From positions 905,236-969,235 of the forward strand of contig JAREIK010003007.1 in assembly GCA_029783825.1 (NCBI GenBank): a DNA stretch of 64,000 nt, in the 5' to 3' direction. Each line of letters begins with the position of its first letter. Position 1 is the first letter of the stretch. The notes under the pieces were generated by a model. It saw only the letters and a program-made list of their open reading frames with translations. It was not told where the DNA came from and searched no databases. This DNA comes from Sapria himalayana. Lineage: Eukaryota; Streptophyta; Magnoliopsida; Malpighiales; Rafflesiaceae. Below are positions 41,559 through 54,420 of the stretch, piece after piece. The translations under genes were made by a program, and so were the position numbers.

Positions 41559-41606
41559 TACGTATATACTCGGTATATATGTATGTATATACCGAGTATA
41601 TACGTA
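41559..41606. repeat. Perfect inverted repeat, 21-bp arms and 6-nt spacer
   Basis: The left arm (41559-41579) contains CGTATATACTCGGTATATA and the right arm (41586-41606) is its exact complement. The spacer is TGTATG. It can form a hairpin or cruciform. The related string ACTCAGTATAT recurs in the minisatellite at 42238-42520. Confidence 0.95.
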
Positions 41607-42237
41607 AGTGGGTGCATATATTTATTTGTAGACATGTATATATTATCATACATACACACCCATTTATACACACACACAGACACACACACACACACGTTTG
41701 AATATATAATTGCTAGGGCTAGTTTGGTCATCATCGTGCATTATTTATTGATGTAGGAGATAAAAGCCATGGATATTAGACCATCTCTAAGGCTGTGGCA
41801 TGAAGATATTTCTGGTATTGGCTAGTTTTTGTAGATAGAGGTTGTTCTTAAATCTTTTAGTAATTGTGTAAATATGTAATTATCACATGGTACAAAGTGT
41901 ATGTATGAGGAAATATGATTTCTTGCTGTAGATTCTACAATGATTGGTTCTAATTATACTAGGTCTTAGGATGATGATTATGACGATGCTCATGTAGTGT
42001 CATGTAATTTCATTAGATTTCACAAAACTATATTCAATCGAAAGGAAAAATGTAACATTACCTCATTTTTACAGGCTGTGAGTGCTAGGAGGAATATCGG
42101 GTCCCATTTTGGGGAAGAAACTCACCATCTTATCAAAAACTTGCTCAATCTCAAAATGAGTGGTTGGCAAGGAAGTCCATCAGTAGAGCATCATCGCCCG
42201 CCCCAATTTTTTAATTAGCGGTAGCAACTACAGCAAT

Positions 42238-42520
42238 AAATGTGGTATATACGTACGTATATACTATATATATATATATATTTGTGTGTGTGTGTGTGTG
42301 TATATATATACTCAGTATATGTACATATACTACAATAGTATTATTTGTACATATATAATAAGTATATATATACTCAGTATATATGTACATATAATATAGT
42401 AGTTTATATGTACATATATTGCAGTAATATATGTAACTAGCAAAATGCTAGTATATATGTACATATACACTGCAGTATATATGTACACATATACTATAAT
42501 ATTATATATTTATTAAAACA
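42238..42520. repeat. AT-rich minisatellite of TATATGTACATATA units
   Basis: Repeated variants of AGTATATATGTACATATA, joined by ACTCAGT or CTGCAGT, with an embedded (GT)n run at about 42283-42301. Many units are self-complementary. Confidence 0.85.
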
Positions 42521-42839
42521 TAACATTTTTTAATTATATATTTTGATTTTATTGACTGGTTTAAATTTCATAGAGATATGGTACTGTATTGTTCCCCATA
42601 CAAAGCTTGTATAAGTGAAATTTTTTTACTAGACATGATGCACCCCGACCGATCTGAAAGCTTTGTCGTAGCAGAAACATGGTGATCAGAGAAGCTAAGG
42701 GAGAGAAAGCACCATCAATGCATGGATATATATACTTCATGCACTATCATGTAAAAATATTGATGAATAAGATGTAATAAAATTTTGTTATATTAATGAA
42801 TAAGATGTAACTTATTGTATCAAAATAATTTATTAAATG

Positions 42840-43224
42840 ATTTTATTTTTTGTTAATTATAAATTATCATTTATAGTTTCTATATTTTTTTCAATTTAAT
42901 ATAAAAATATTAAATTATGTAATTAACTTATTTGAAAAAAATAAAATTGTGAAAATAGTTTTGGAATGAAAATAGATAGATAGTTTTCCTTTGCTAATTT
43001 AGCTAGGGAATTTTCCCTTGCTAATTTAGCTAGGAAAATCAGTATTTTAACTAGTAAATTTTTGGTCGCTAAAATTATTTAGCTAGGGTGTCTTTCCCGG
43101 GTTAATTTTTAGTGACGACACTTTAGATTGGAAAAGGTTCCATCATTAACCCATCATTATATCCCATTTAGCGAAGGAAAACCTTCATTTAGCTAGGGAA
43201 TATTCTTTAGCTATATGAGATTTT
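42840..43224 (+). mobile_element. CACTA right end (second copy)
   Basis: Aligns by eye with the end of the transposon at 23240-23610, including TTCAATTTAATATAA...ATATT and TTTTGGAATGAAAATAG. It carries TTTAGCTAGGGAA repeats and terminates in GATTTTTCTTTTAGTG, the reverse complement of CACTAAAAGAAAAATC. The TCTA array starts within about 15 bp of this terminus. Confidence 0.8.
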
Positions 43225-43890
43225 TCTTTTAGTGCTATATATCCAACAATCTATCCATCTATCTTTCCATCTTTCTATCCATCTCTCTAACTATCTATCC
43301 ATCAATCCATCTTTCTGTCTATCTATGTATCTTTCTATCTTTGTTTTTATCTGTCTTTATATTTTTATTTTTATATATCTTTCTATATATCTTTCTATTT
43401 ATCTTTCTATTGTTCTATCTGTTAGTATTCTGCATGTCTATTTGTCTGTCTATCTATCTACTTATTTGTCTATCTATCTATATATTTGTCTATATCTCTA
43501 TCTATTTATTTATTATATATATATTTGCCTATCTATCTATCTATCCATCTGTCTATCTGTCTTTCTATCTTTCTATCAATCTATTTGCCTATCAGTCTAT
43601 CTATTTATATATCTATCTATCAATCAATATTTATGTTTGTCTATATGTCTATCTATTAGTTGTATATATATCTATTTATATGTCTGTCTATATGTCCAAA
43701 TATCTATATATCTATATGCCCGTCTATTTATATATCTATATGTTTATTAATCTGTCTATCTCTTTATCTATTTATATATATATATATATATGACTATGTT
43801 TCTTTCTACCTATCTATATGTCGATCTATCTATCTGTCTATCTATCAATATGTCTATCAATCTTTTTGTATATATATCTAGCTATTTGTA

Positions 43891-43921
<31 letters not shown>

Positions 43922-44042
43922 TAGTCTATCTATTTGTCTATTTATCTATCTAAATATCCATATATCTATCTTTCTATCTATCTATTCATAAGATGACCTT
44001 TTTGTTTGTCTATCTGTCTATATATATATATATATATATATA
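43225..44042 (+). repeat. Degenerate (TCTA)n satellite array, block 3
   Basis: Starts as CCATCTATC-rich repeat directly after a CACTA terminus and ends in a (TA)n run before the unique island at 44043. Its open frames read Ser-Ile-Tyr-Leu or Cys variants and are repeat-derived. Confidence 0.95.
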
Positions 44043-44565
44043 TCTGTTGTGCAATTGTGCTTCCACAGTAGTGATATTAAGATTTAGAAACAACATGAAA
44101 CAACACAAAACAAGCAATATATATATATATATCCAATCCAGTAACCAACCACGACAGATTGAAAAATGTGAAATAAACACTGAAAATAACATGGTTCACT
44201 AGTCGCTCAGTACGACTAGCTACATACACCTGAAAACACTTATGTGTTACATATTAAACCAACCAAAATATAGTCTTACAGTATGTAGCACAGAATAGTG
44301 ATGATAAATTGCAAGGAGAGAAGAGATAGAGATGATGAACAGTTCGTCGTGTCCCATAAACAACAACCCAAAATTAAATTACAAACATTAAAAATTAAAA
44401 TATTATTTCGGTTCATTTAACTGGAGCGGGACCTCTATTATTGTGCTCCTGCTGCATCCCTGGCCTTTTAATATTTCATTTCCTACACTTACATGAAAAT
44501 ATTAAAATAGAAACATTTGGTTATACAAATAGATTATTAAAAAACAAATTACATATATAGTAATA
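44043..44565. other. Unique island (~520 bp) between arrays 3 and 4
   Basis: Not repeat-like and more GC-rich than the surrounding noncoding DNA, notably at 44425-44465. On the minus strand the part near 44470-44405 reads open briefly after a plausible splice acceptor (TGTAG), but I recognise no protein. It could be a gene fragment or a remnant of the sequence into which the arrays expanded. Confidence 0.55.
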
Positions 44566-44999
44566 TCTATTTATATGTATGTCTTTATGTCGGTCTAGCT
44601 ATCTATCTATATATCTATCTATCTAACTATCTATCTATCTTTCTATTTATTTTATATACTATCTTTCTATTTATCTATTTATCTATTTATTTATCTATCT
44701 ATCTGTTAGTCTGACTGTCTATGTATCTGTCTATCTATCTATCTATCTGTCTACCTATCTGTTTGTATATTTATAAGTTTATCTGATAGTTTATCTATCA
44801 GTCTATCTATTTATCTATCAGTCTATCTATTTATCTATCAGTCTATCTATGTGTCTATCGATTTACATGTCTATATGTATGTCTATGATGTCTCTTTATC
44901 TGTCAATCTATCTATTTGTATATCTATCTATCATCCTGTCTATCTGTCTATCTATGAATCTGCATGTGTTAATCAATTTGAATATATTTCTATATGTGG

Positions 45000-45030
<31 letters not shown>

Positions 45031-45374
45031 TATCTATCTATCTATCTATCGATTTATCTGTCTATCAATCTATAAATATATCTATCGATCTATTTTTTTA
45101 ATAATTTGTATATCTTTCTATTATCTATTTGTTTATATATTTATCTGACTATCTATCTATCTATCAATATGTCAATCTATCGGTTTAACTATGTGATTAT
45201 CTATATATATCTATCTATCAATATGTCTAACTATATTTCTATATATTTGTCAATAAATTATTTATCTATCTGTCTATCTATCTCTATATCTATCTATTTG
45301 TCAATCTATATATTTTCCTATCGTTCTATCTACTTGTCTATCTATCTATCTGTCTGTCTGTCAATCTGTCTATC

Positions 45375-45409
<35 letters not shown>

Positions 45410-48400
45410 ATTTATCTATCTATTTGTCTATCTATCTATCTGCATATTTGTCTATCTATTTATCTTTTTGATTATCTAATTATCATTCTATCTATGTGTC
45501 TATTAATCTATCTTTCTATTTGTTTATATATATATATATATATCTATTTATCTAGTTTTCTATCAATCTGCTGTCTAACTTTCTGCGCATCTTTCTATCT
45601 ATTTGTCTAGACATCAATCTATCTATTTATCTATATATCTCTCCAACTATCTATCCTCTAACTATAAGTCTATCTATCCACTTATATATCCATCCATATA
45701 TCTATATATATATATGTCTATCTATCCATCTATCTCTATTTCTATTTCTCTGACTATCTATCCGGAAGATCTATTAGTCTATCTTTTTGTCTACCTATCT
45801 ATCTTTTTGTCTATCTATCTATCTATCTCTTTATCTATTTATGTATCCTTATGTCTATCAAAATATCTTATTATTTGTCTATCTATCTATCTATCAAACT
45901 ATCTATTTATCTAACTGTCGATGTATCTTTTTATCTATCTTTCTATCTTTTTATCTATCTAACTATCTATCTATCTATTTATCGGTCTGTATATCTATCT
46001 GTCTATTCAGAATCTTTCCATCAATCCATCAAACTATCTTTTAGCTGTCTATTTATCTATCAATCAATCAATTTATATAACTATTTGTTTATGTATATGT
46101 CTATCATCTCTCTATCAATTTCTCTATCTATCTATCTATATATATTTTTATCTATATATTTATATATCTTTTGTTCTATCTATCTATTTATCTATCAATC
46201 TGCCTATCTATATGTATATATGTATGTTATCTATCTGTCTATCTATATGTATATCTATTTGTGTATTTGTCTGTCTATATATAAATGTATATCTCTCTCT
46301 ATCTATCTTTTTATCATTCAATATATCAATTTATATATCTGCCTATTTATCTTTCTACATTTTTGTCTATATCTTTTTCTATATATCAATCTATTTAACT
46401 TTCTATCTATTTTGAGATCTATCTGTCTATCTATGTTTTATCTATTTTTATATCTATCTCTCTCTATCTATCTACATATCTATCTTTCTTTCTTTCAATT
46501 TGTCTATCATTCTATCTATCTATTTGTCTGTCTAAATATCTGATATCTTTTTGACTATCTGTTTATCTGTCTGTCTATCTATTTTTCAATCTTTCTATCT
46601 ATCTTAATTTCTATATATCTATCTATTGATTTATCCATTTATCTAATGATTTATCAATATATCTATTTATCTATATTTTTATCTATATATTCCTATATCA
46701 ATATATCTATCTATTTATATTTCAAACCATCTATCAATCTTTTTATCAATCAATTTATCAATATGTCTATCAATATGCATATCAAACTAATAATTAATCA
46801 GTCTATCAATTAATCTATCAATCAAAATTTCAATTTTATATGTATCTATCTATCTATCAATCTGTCTATCTATCTATTTGTTTATATTTTTATCTATTTG
46901 TTTATCTATCTGTTTATTTATTTGTATATCTGTCTAGCTATTTGCATATATATTTATCTGTATGTCTATCTATGTATATATCTATATGTCAAACTAATTT
47001 TCTATCTATCTGTCTGTCTGTCTGCCTGTCTATCTGACTGGTTGTCTCCCTATCTATCTGTCTATTTATCTATCTATATGTTGGACTATTTGTTTATCAA
47101 TCAATCTGTCAATCAAATTATCAATTTGTCTATTGATCTTTTAATCAATTATTCTATCTTTTATTTATTTATCTAATAATTTCTCTATTAATCTATCTAT
47201 TTTTTTATATATTTGTCTATCTATCTAACTTTCATTGTGTAAATATATCTATATATAAATCTATCTATCAATCTATCCTTTAAATCTTTCTATCAATCTT
47301 TATATCAATCTTTCAATCTATCTGTCTATCAATCTATCTATAAATCTTTATATCAATCTATCAATTAATCTATGTATCAATCTATCAATTAATTTGTGTA
47401 TCAATCTATCTATCAATCTTTATATCAATCTATCAATTAATCTGTCTATCAATCTTTCTATAAAACTATCTATCAATCTTTCTATTAAACTATCTACATT
47501 CTTTCTATTAATATTTTTATCAATCTATCTATCAATCTATCTATTAATCTATCTATCAATATGTCTATATATATGTCTACCTATCTATATATTTGTATGT
47601 ATGTCTATCTATATTTCTATTTATCTGTCTGTATGTCTATCTATCTATCTATTTATCTGTCTGTCTGTTTATCTATCTATCTAATGATCTTTTTATCTAT
47701 CTATCTAGCAATCTTTTTTAATGTATATCTATTTGTCTTTCTATCTATCTATGTGTCTGTCTATCTATCTATCTATCTATTTATCTATATGTTTGTCTGG
47801 CTCTATGTCTATCTATAGATTTTTCTATCAATCTTTCTATTTTTTTTATATCTATTTATCTGTCTATCTATCTATTTATCTATCTATTTGTTTGTCTATT
47901 TGTGTTTATATATATATATATATATCTATCTATCTATCTATCTCTCTATCTCTCTATCTCTCTATCTATCTATTTGTTATTCTATCATTCTATCTATGTG
48001 TTTATCATTTTGATTGTCAACCTTTCTAACAATCTATCTCTCTATCTATTTGTCTATAAATTTTGTCTATTTTTCTATCTATCTATTTGTCTATCTTCTA
48101 TTTTATCTATCTATCTATCTATATATTTGTCTATTTGACATTCTATATGTCTGTCTGTCTATCTATCTATATATCTATCTGTTAATCTATCTGACTTCTA
48201 TTTATATATCTATTTATCTATATGTTTATCTATATTACTATCTATTTGTCTATCTATCTATCTATTTATTTTTCTATCTATCTATCCATCTATTTATATA
48301 TCTATATCTCTATTTGACTATCTTTCTGTCAATCTAGCAGAGGATCTATTTCTCTATCTATATGTCTATATTTTTGTCTTTCTATATGTCTATATATCTA

Positions 48401-48739
48401 TCTATATTTCTATCAATCTACCTATTTATCTATTTATCTATCTATATGCCTATCTATCTGTTTATCTATCTGTCTGTCTATCTATCTATCAATCTATTTG
48501 TCTATCTATATGACTATCTATCTGTTTATATATCTAACTAACTATTTATCTATCTTTCTATCTATCTATTTGTATAACTATATCTCTATTTATTTATCTA
48601 AAAATAAGTCTATTTATCTGTCTGTCTATCTATCTATATATCTAGATATTTATCTATCTGACTACCTATCTTTCTATCAAATGGTCTATCTATTTGTGTT
48701 TCATCTGTCTATCAATATGTCTATCTATTTGTCTATCTA
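44566..48739 (+). repeat. Degenerate (TCTA)n satellite array, block 4
   Basis: TCTA repeat with a TCAA-rich domain at about 46730-46830 and 47240-47560 (ATCAATCTATC pattern), plus TGTC and (TA)n patches. It ends at the orientation switch at 48739/48740. Confidence 0.97.
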
Positions 48740-48745
48740 TAGATA
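48734..48745. other. Orientation switch of the satellite (palindromic junction)
   Basis: TATCTATAGATA is a perfect 12-bp palindrome centred between 48739 and 48740. To its left everything back to 44566 reads TCTA, and to its right everything to 50490 reads TAGA. The first bases on each side are also nearly complementary (GTCTATCTAT versus AGATAAATAGAC). The junction is therefore an inverted repeat at sequence level and a head-to-head array at larger scale. Confidence 0.95.
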
Positions 48746-50490
48746 AATAGACAGTTATAGACAGTATACATATAGATAGGCTGTAGAAATATAGATAGAT
48801 AGAAAGATAGACTATCCTATAGATAGACAAATAGATAGACAGATAGACAAAAAGATAGCTAGATTTATAGATAGTGTGATAGATAGATAGATAGATAGGC
48901 AAATAGATATATAGAAAGATAGATAAATAGATAGATAGATAGAGAGATATATATAGATAGATAAATAGTTATATACATTGATAGAATGATAGATACAAAG
49001 ACATATAGAAAGATAGATAGATATATAAATCGATAGAAAGATAAAAAGAATGAAAGGAAGATAAAGAGATAGATAAACAGAATGATATATTATCATATTG
49101 ACAGAAAAATAGATAGACAGATAGACATAAAGATAGTCATACAGATAGACATTGAGATAGAAAGATAGATAAATAGATAGATAGACTGACAGATAGACAG
49201 ATAGATAAATAAATATATACACAGATAGAAAGAAAGATAGAAAGATATATGAAAAGATAGAAAGATAAATATATAGACACACAGATAGAAAGAAAGATTA
49301 ATAGACAGATAGATATAAACAAAGATATATGTATATATATATATACAGATAGATAAATGCAAAGATAGACGTATAGATAGATTGATAGATAAATAGAAAG
49401 ATAGATGAATAGAAAGATACATAGATAGATTCATAGATAGACTGATAGATAAATAGAAATATAGACAGATAGATAGTTAGTTAGATGGTTACATATTTAC
49501 ACATATAGATATGTGGGTAGTTGGATAGATAGGTAGACAAATAGATAGTTATATAGATAGATAAATAGATTGATAAAGAGATTAATAGATGGATAGATAG
49601 AGAGATAGACAAATTGATAGATAGATTAATAGACAAATTGCTAGATAGATTCATAGACAAATTGATAGATAGATTTATATACAGAGACATAAATAGATTG
49701 ATAGATATATAAATAAATATATAGATAGATAGACATATATGTAGACAAATTGATTGATAGAGAAATAAACATATAGAAAAATAGATAGTTAGACATATAG
49801 ATAGACAAACAGATAGATAAATAGATAGATAGACAAATAGATTAATAGATAAGAAGGAAAGATGAATATATAGATATATAGATTCATAGATAGATAGATA
49901 TATATATATATATATATATATTGATAAATAGATAGATAGATAAATAAATTGATAGACATAAATATATATATATATATAGACATATACATTGCCAGATAGA
50001 TAGACATATAAATAGATAGATAAATAGATAGAAATATAAATAGATAGATAGATAGTAAGATCGATAGATAGAACGATAGAAAGATAGATAAAAATATATA
50101 TAGAGTTAGATAGATAGATAGATAGATAGATAAATAGAAAGATAGACAGACATATAGATATACAGACAATGAGACATTAAGTTAGACACATATATAGAGA
50201 GACTGATAGATAGAGAGATATACACATATATAGACATGCTGTTAGATAGATACATAGATAGATATATACATAGATAGATAGATATATATATATATATATA
50301 GACAATTAGATAATTAGATGGATAGACATATAGATAAACATATATACACATAGATAGATAGATAGACAGATAAATAAATAGATAGATAGATAGACAGACA
50401 GACAGATAGATAGATAGTCAGACATATAAACAAATAAAGATATATATATATATGGATAGATAGACAAATAGACAGACAAATAGACTCACA
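48740..50490 (-). repeat. Degenerate (TAGA)n satellite array, block 5 (inverted)
   Basis: The same satellite as blocks 1-4 but in the opposite orientation. Long open frames now lie on the minus strand, up to 156 codons at 48812-49282, and again read Ser-Ile-Tyr-Leu. An ATTGATAGA-rich domain lies at about 49560-49680. Confidence 0.97.
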
Positions 50491-50504
50491 CTTAGATAAA
50501 GATT

Positions 50505-51440
50505 TCTATAGTCATACTTTTTTTACTTTAAATAATATAAATTTACTTGCTTATTCATTAATTTTGATATTTTTATATATTTCTTTTATTTTATCATACA
50601 ATTATTTCTTTTAACTTTTTATTAGTAGTAATTTTTATATATGTTCATTTATTAATTAAAATATCTTTAAAAATAATTATATGCATTTAAATAATTATTT
50701 AATGTTTTTTAATACAAATATTAAAATATCGTAATTAAATATTTCAGAAAAATAATTTGCATAAATTTTTAAAAATTTTATAATCATAAAAATAATTATT
50801 TTATTCTTTATTAATATAAATTTGTATTAGTGTGTGTGTATGTGTATTTTTTGAAATTATTTATTTATAATATATTTTTATTATAGTTATAAGAGGAGAA
50901 GATGTCTTTCAAGTATCAATCATCCATAGACAAAGACAAACCTTTAAAATACATAATTAGATAAAATATTAAAAAAAATAATATATAAATAAATTAAATC
51001 AATATAGATTAATGATGGAAATTATTTCCTGCCCAAATATCCTGGGAATAATCCATAGCTAAAATGCATATATTTTGAGAAAATTATCATTTAAGGAATA
51101 ATCACTTGCAATTAAATATAAAATAATAATAATAAAATTTAGAATATTATTTAGCGAATGATTTTGTCTCGAACTAATAAGCTAGAAAAAATTTGATTCT
51201 AAATTCATTGCAAAAATGCCCGCCATTCTTTGTGAAAAGATTTATGATAATTCTTGGTAGGGACAATTTTAAATAAAATATTTCAATCTCTAATCTATCA
51301 GAAATCCATCACAAATCCATCACAAATTTTTATTTAAATGTAAAAGCAAATATATCTTGCTAATCCCTCACTAATTAACTAGAAATTATTTTTCTAGCTA
51401 AATTTCAATAGCTAAATAGATATTTTCTAATTATGTAGAT
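50505..51440 (-). mobile_element. CACTA-derived element fragment with dispersed repeat copy C
   Basis: Same order as 39441-41526: the dispersed repeat in reverse at about 50515-50990, where the minus strand reads AAAGGTTTGTCTTTGTC and TGGATGATTGATACTTG. CTAGCTAAAT-type repeats follow at 51000-51420. A degenerate terminus reading AGATATTTTCTAATTATGTAG lies at 51418-51438. It resembles the 39.5-41.5 kb copy closely, for example TTTTTATTAGTAGTAATTTTTAT near 50619. The TAGA array resumes directly at the terminus. Confidence 0.75.
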
Positions 51441-51633
51441 AGACTTGAAAGATAGATATAAATATAGATAGAGAGATAGATAGATAGATAGATAGACAAA
51501 TAGAAAAATAGATAGATAGATAGAAAAACACATAAATATAGATAGATAGATAGATAGACAAATAGATCGATAGATAGATATATAAATAGATAGATAGATG
51601 GACAAATAGATCGATAGATAGCTAGATAAATAT

Positions 51634-51665
<32 letters not shown>

Positions 51666-54232
51666 GCAGATAGTTAGATAAAATGATAGATAAATAGGTA
51701 GATAGATAGATAGATAGATAGAAGATAGGCAAATTAATAAACATTTAGAGAGACCAATAGATAGAAAGATAGAGAGAAAGATCAATCGACAGACAGATAG
51801 ATCGATCGATCGATACACACACACACACACACACACACAAATAAAGAGAGATATATAATAAATAAGTAGAAAAATATATAAACAAATAGATAGTCAGATA
51901 GAGCTATAGATAAATAGATAGATAGACAGACAAACAGATAGATAAATAGATTGATCGATAGACAAAAAGATAAATAGAAAAATAGACAAATAGATAGAAA
52001 TATAGACATATAGATAGACAAATAGATAGATAGAAAGACAGATAAAAAGATAGAAGGAATGATAGACAAATAATAGACAGATAGATAGAGTGATAGATAG
52101 AAAGATAGATAGATAGAAAGACAGACATACAGACAGATAAATAGACAGATAGACAGACAGACAGACAGATAGATAGATAGATAAATAGATAGATAGATTA
52201 ACATATAGATAGATAGATATAAATATAAATAGACAGATATAAAGAGAGATAAAAAAATAGATAGATATACATATATAGAGATAGGCAGATAGATAGATAG
52301 ATAGATACATAAATAAATAAATAGAGAGATAGAAAGACTGGTAGATAGATAGACTACACATTAAATTAAAAGACATATAGAAAGATAGAATAAAAGAAAG
52401 AAAGATAGATAGATAAATTGATAGATTTATAGATAGATTGATAGGCAGATATATAAAAAAATAGATAGATAGATAAATAGACAAATAGATAGATAAATAA
52501 ATAGATAGGTAGATAAATAGATAGTTACACATATAGATAGAATGAAAGATAAATAGATAGATAGATATATAGACAGAAAGATAGATAGATATACAACTAG
52601 ACAAGAAGATTAATAGACAAATAGACTTATAGATAGGCAGACAAATAGACATACAGAAAGATTGATTGATAGATAGAAAGACAAATATAAGGACAAATTG
52701 ATAGATTTATTGATATATAGATCGATAGATAGATAAATACATTGATAGATAGATAGATAGTCAAATGGTTAGATAGATAGATAGATTGATTGATAGACAT
52801 ATTAATAGATAGATAGATAGATATATAGATATAAAGATAAATAGATAGAGAGAAAGATAGATAGATAAATAGATAGATAGATAGAAAAATAGATAGATAG
52901 AAATATAGGTAAATAGATAGATTGGAAGATAGATAAATAGATAGATAGAAAGATAGATAAACAGATAGATAGATAGATAGACAGAAAGATAGAAATATAT
53001 ATATTTATATTTATATTTATATTTTTATAAAAAGAAAGACAAATAAATAGAAAGACCAATAGATAGACAAATAAATCAATAGATAGATATTTAGACAGAA
53101 AGATAGATAGATAGATAGATAGAAAGATTGATATACAGATAGTTAAAATGGTAGATAAATAGATAGATAAGAAGATATATAGATAGATAAATAAAAGATA
53201 GACAGATAGATAGATTTATAGATAGACAAATAAATAAATAGATACCTAGATAGATAGAGACATATAAATTTATTGATAGAAAGTAAGAAAGATAGATAGA
53301 CTAATAAATAAATATATGGTATATAGGCATATTGATAGATAGATAGTTAGTTAGATAGTTAAATATGATGGTCATATAGATTAAAAAAAGAAAGGCAAAT
53401 TAATAAAGAGATAGATAGATAGATAGAGAGATAGACATAAATAGATAAAGAAATAGAAAGATAGATAGACAAATAGATAGATAGATAGATATATAGATTA
53501 AGAGATATATAGACAAAAAGATAAACATATAGATAGATAGACAGATAGAAATATTCAATGTTAGAAAGACAAAAAGTCTGACAAATAGACAGACAGATAG
53601 ATAGACAAATAGATAGGTAGAATGACAGATAGAAAAATTGAAAGACTAATAGACAAATAGTTAGATAAACAAATAAAAAGATAGAAAGAATGATAGATAG
53701 ATAAAATGAAAAATAGTTAGATAGAAAGATATATGGATTGATAAAAATATTGATATATAGAATGATAGACAGTTTGATAGACATATTGATAGAGAGATAT
53801 ATAGATAGATAGATAGATTGATAGATTGATTGATATATAGATAGATATATATATATATATATATAGATAGATAAATAGATAGACAGACAAAAAGAAACAC
53901 TGATAGATATATAGATAGTCAGATTGATAGATTAATAGATAGAAAATTAGATAGATAGACATATATATATATATATAGAAAAACATAGATAGATAGGTAG
54001 ATAGATACTAAGATAGATATATAGATAGATATATAGATAGATAGATACTAAGATATATAAATAGATAGAAATATAGGAAGGTAAATATATACACAAATAA
54101 ATATAGAAATAAATAGACAAATAGATATATAGAAAGATACCTATAAGTATAGACAAATAGATAGACATAAAGATAGATATATAGATAGATAGATAGATAG
54201 AAAAATAGATATATAGATAGACAGACATTTTA
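51437..54232 (-). repeat. Degenerate (TAGA)n satellite array, block 6 (inverted)
   Basis: TAGA repeat bounded on both sides by CACTA-derived sequence. It contains a (CA)n run at about 51815-51838 next to CGATCGATCGAT. Minus-strand open frames of up to 252 codons (51894-52652) are repeat-derived. Confidence 0.97.
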
Positions 54233-54367
54233 GTTGAAAATTCATTACTAATCCATAACTAATACGTCGCTAGTATATATTTTAATGTAAAATCAAAAAT
54301 CTTTTGCTATTCCCTTGCCATTTAGATAGGAATTGATCCCTAGCTAAATTGAATTTTTCTTGTAGTG
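54233..54367 (+). mobile_element. Short CACTA terminal fragment (135 bp)
   Basis: Contains TTGATCCCTAGCTAAATTGA and ends in ATTTTTCTTGTAGTG, the reverse complement of CACTACAAGAAAAAT, the best CACTA terminus in the window. It aligns with 41405-41526. The other end of the element is missing, and TAGA repeats lie on both sides. Confidence 0.85.
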
Positions 54368-54387
54368 GTGTAGATAGATAGATAGAT

Positions 54388-54420
<33 letters not shown>

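Larger units (their letters stand above)
41527..42839. other. AT-rich segment between two CACTA ends, no assured gene
   Basis: Contains a perfect inverted repeat (41559-41606), a (CA)n stretch near 41670-41696 and a minisatellite (42238-42520). A 73-codon open frame at 41997-42218, preceded by a TTTTTACAG-like acceptor in mid-frame, matches nothing I know. The sequence could be the interior of the element ending at 43224 or host DNA. Confidence 0.5.

Noticed and set aside
41997..42218. 73-codon open frame as a gene
   Set aside because: No recognisable family, a probable splice acceptor in mid-frame, and a location between transposon ends. Coding status is unsupported.
51894..52652. Minus-strand 252-codon frame of the same composition
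   Set aside because: It is the mirror case in the inverted array blocks. It follows the orientation of the repeat, not a gene.
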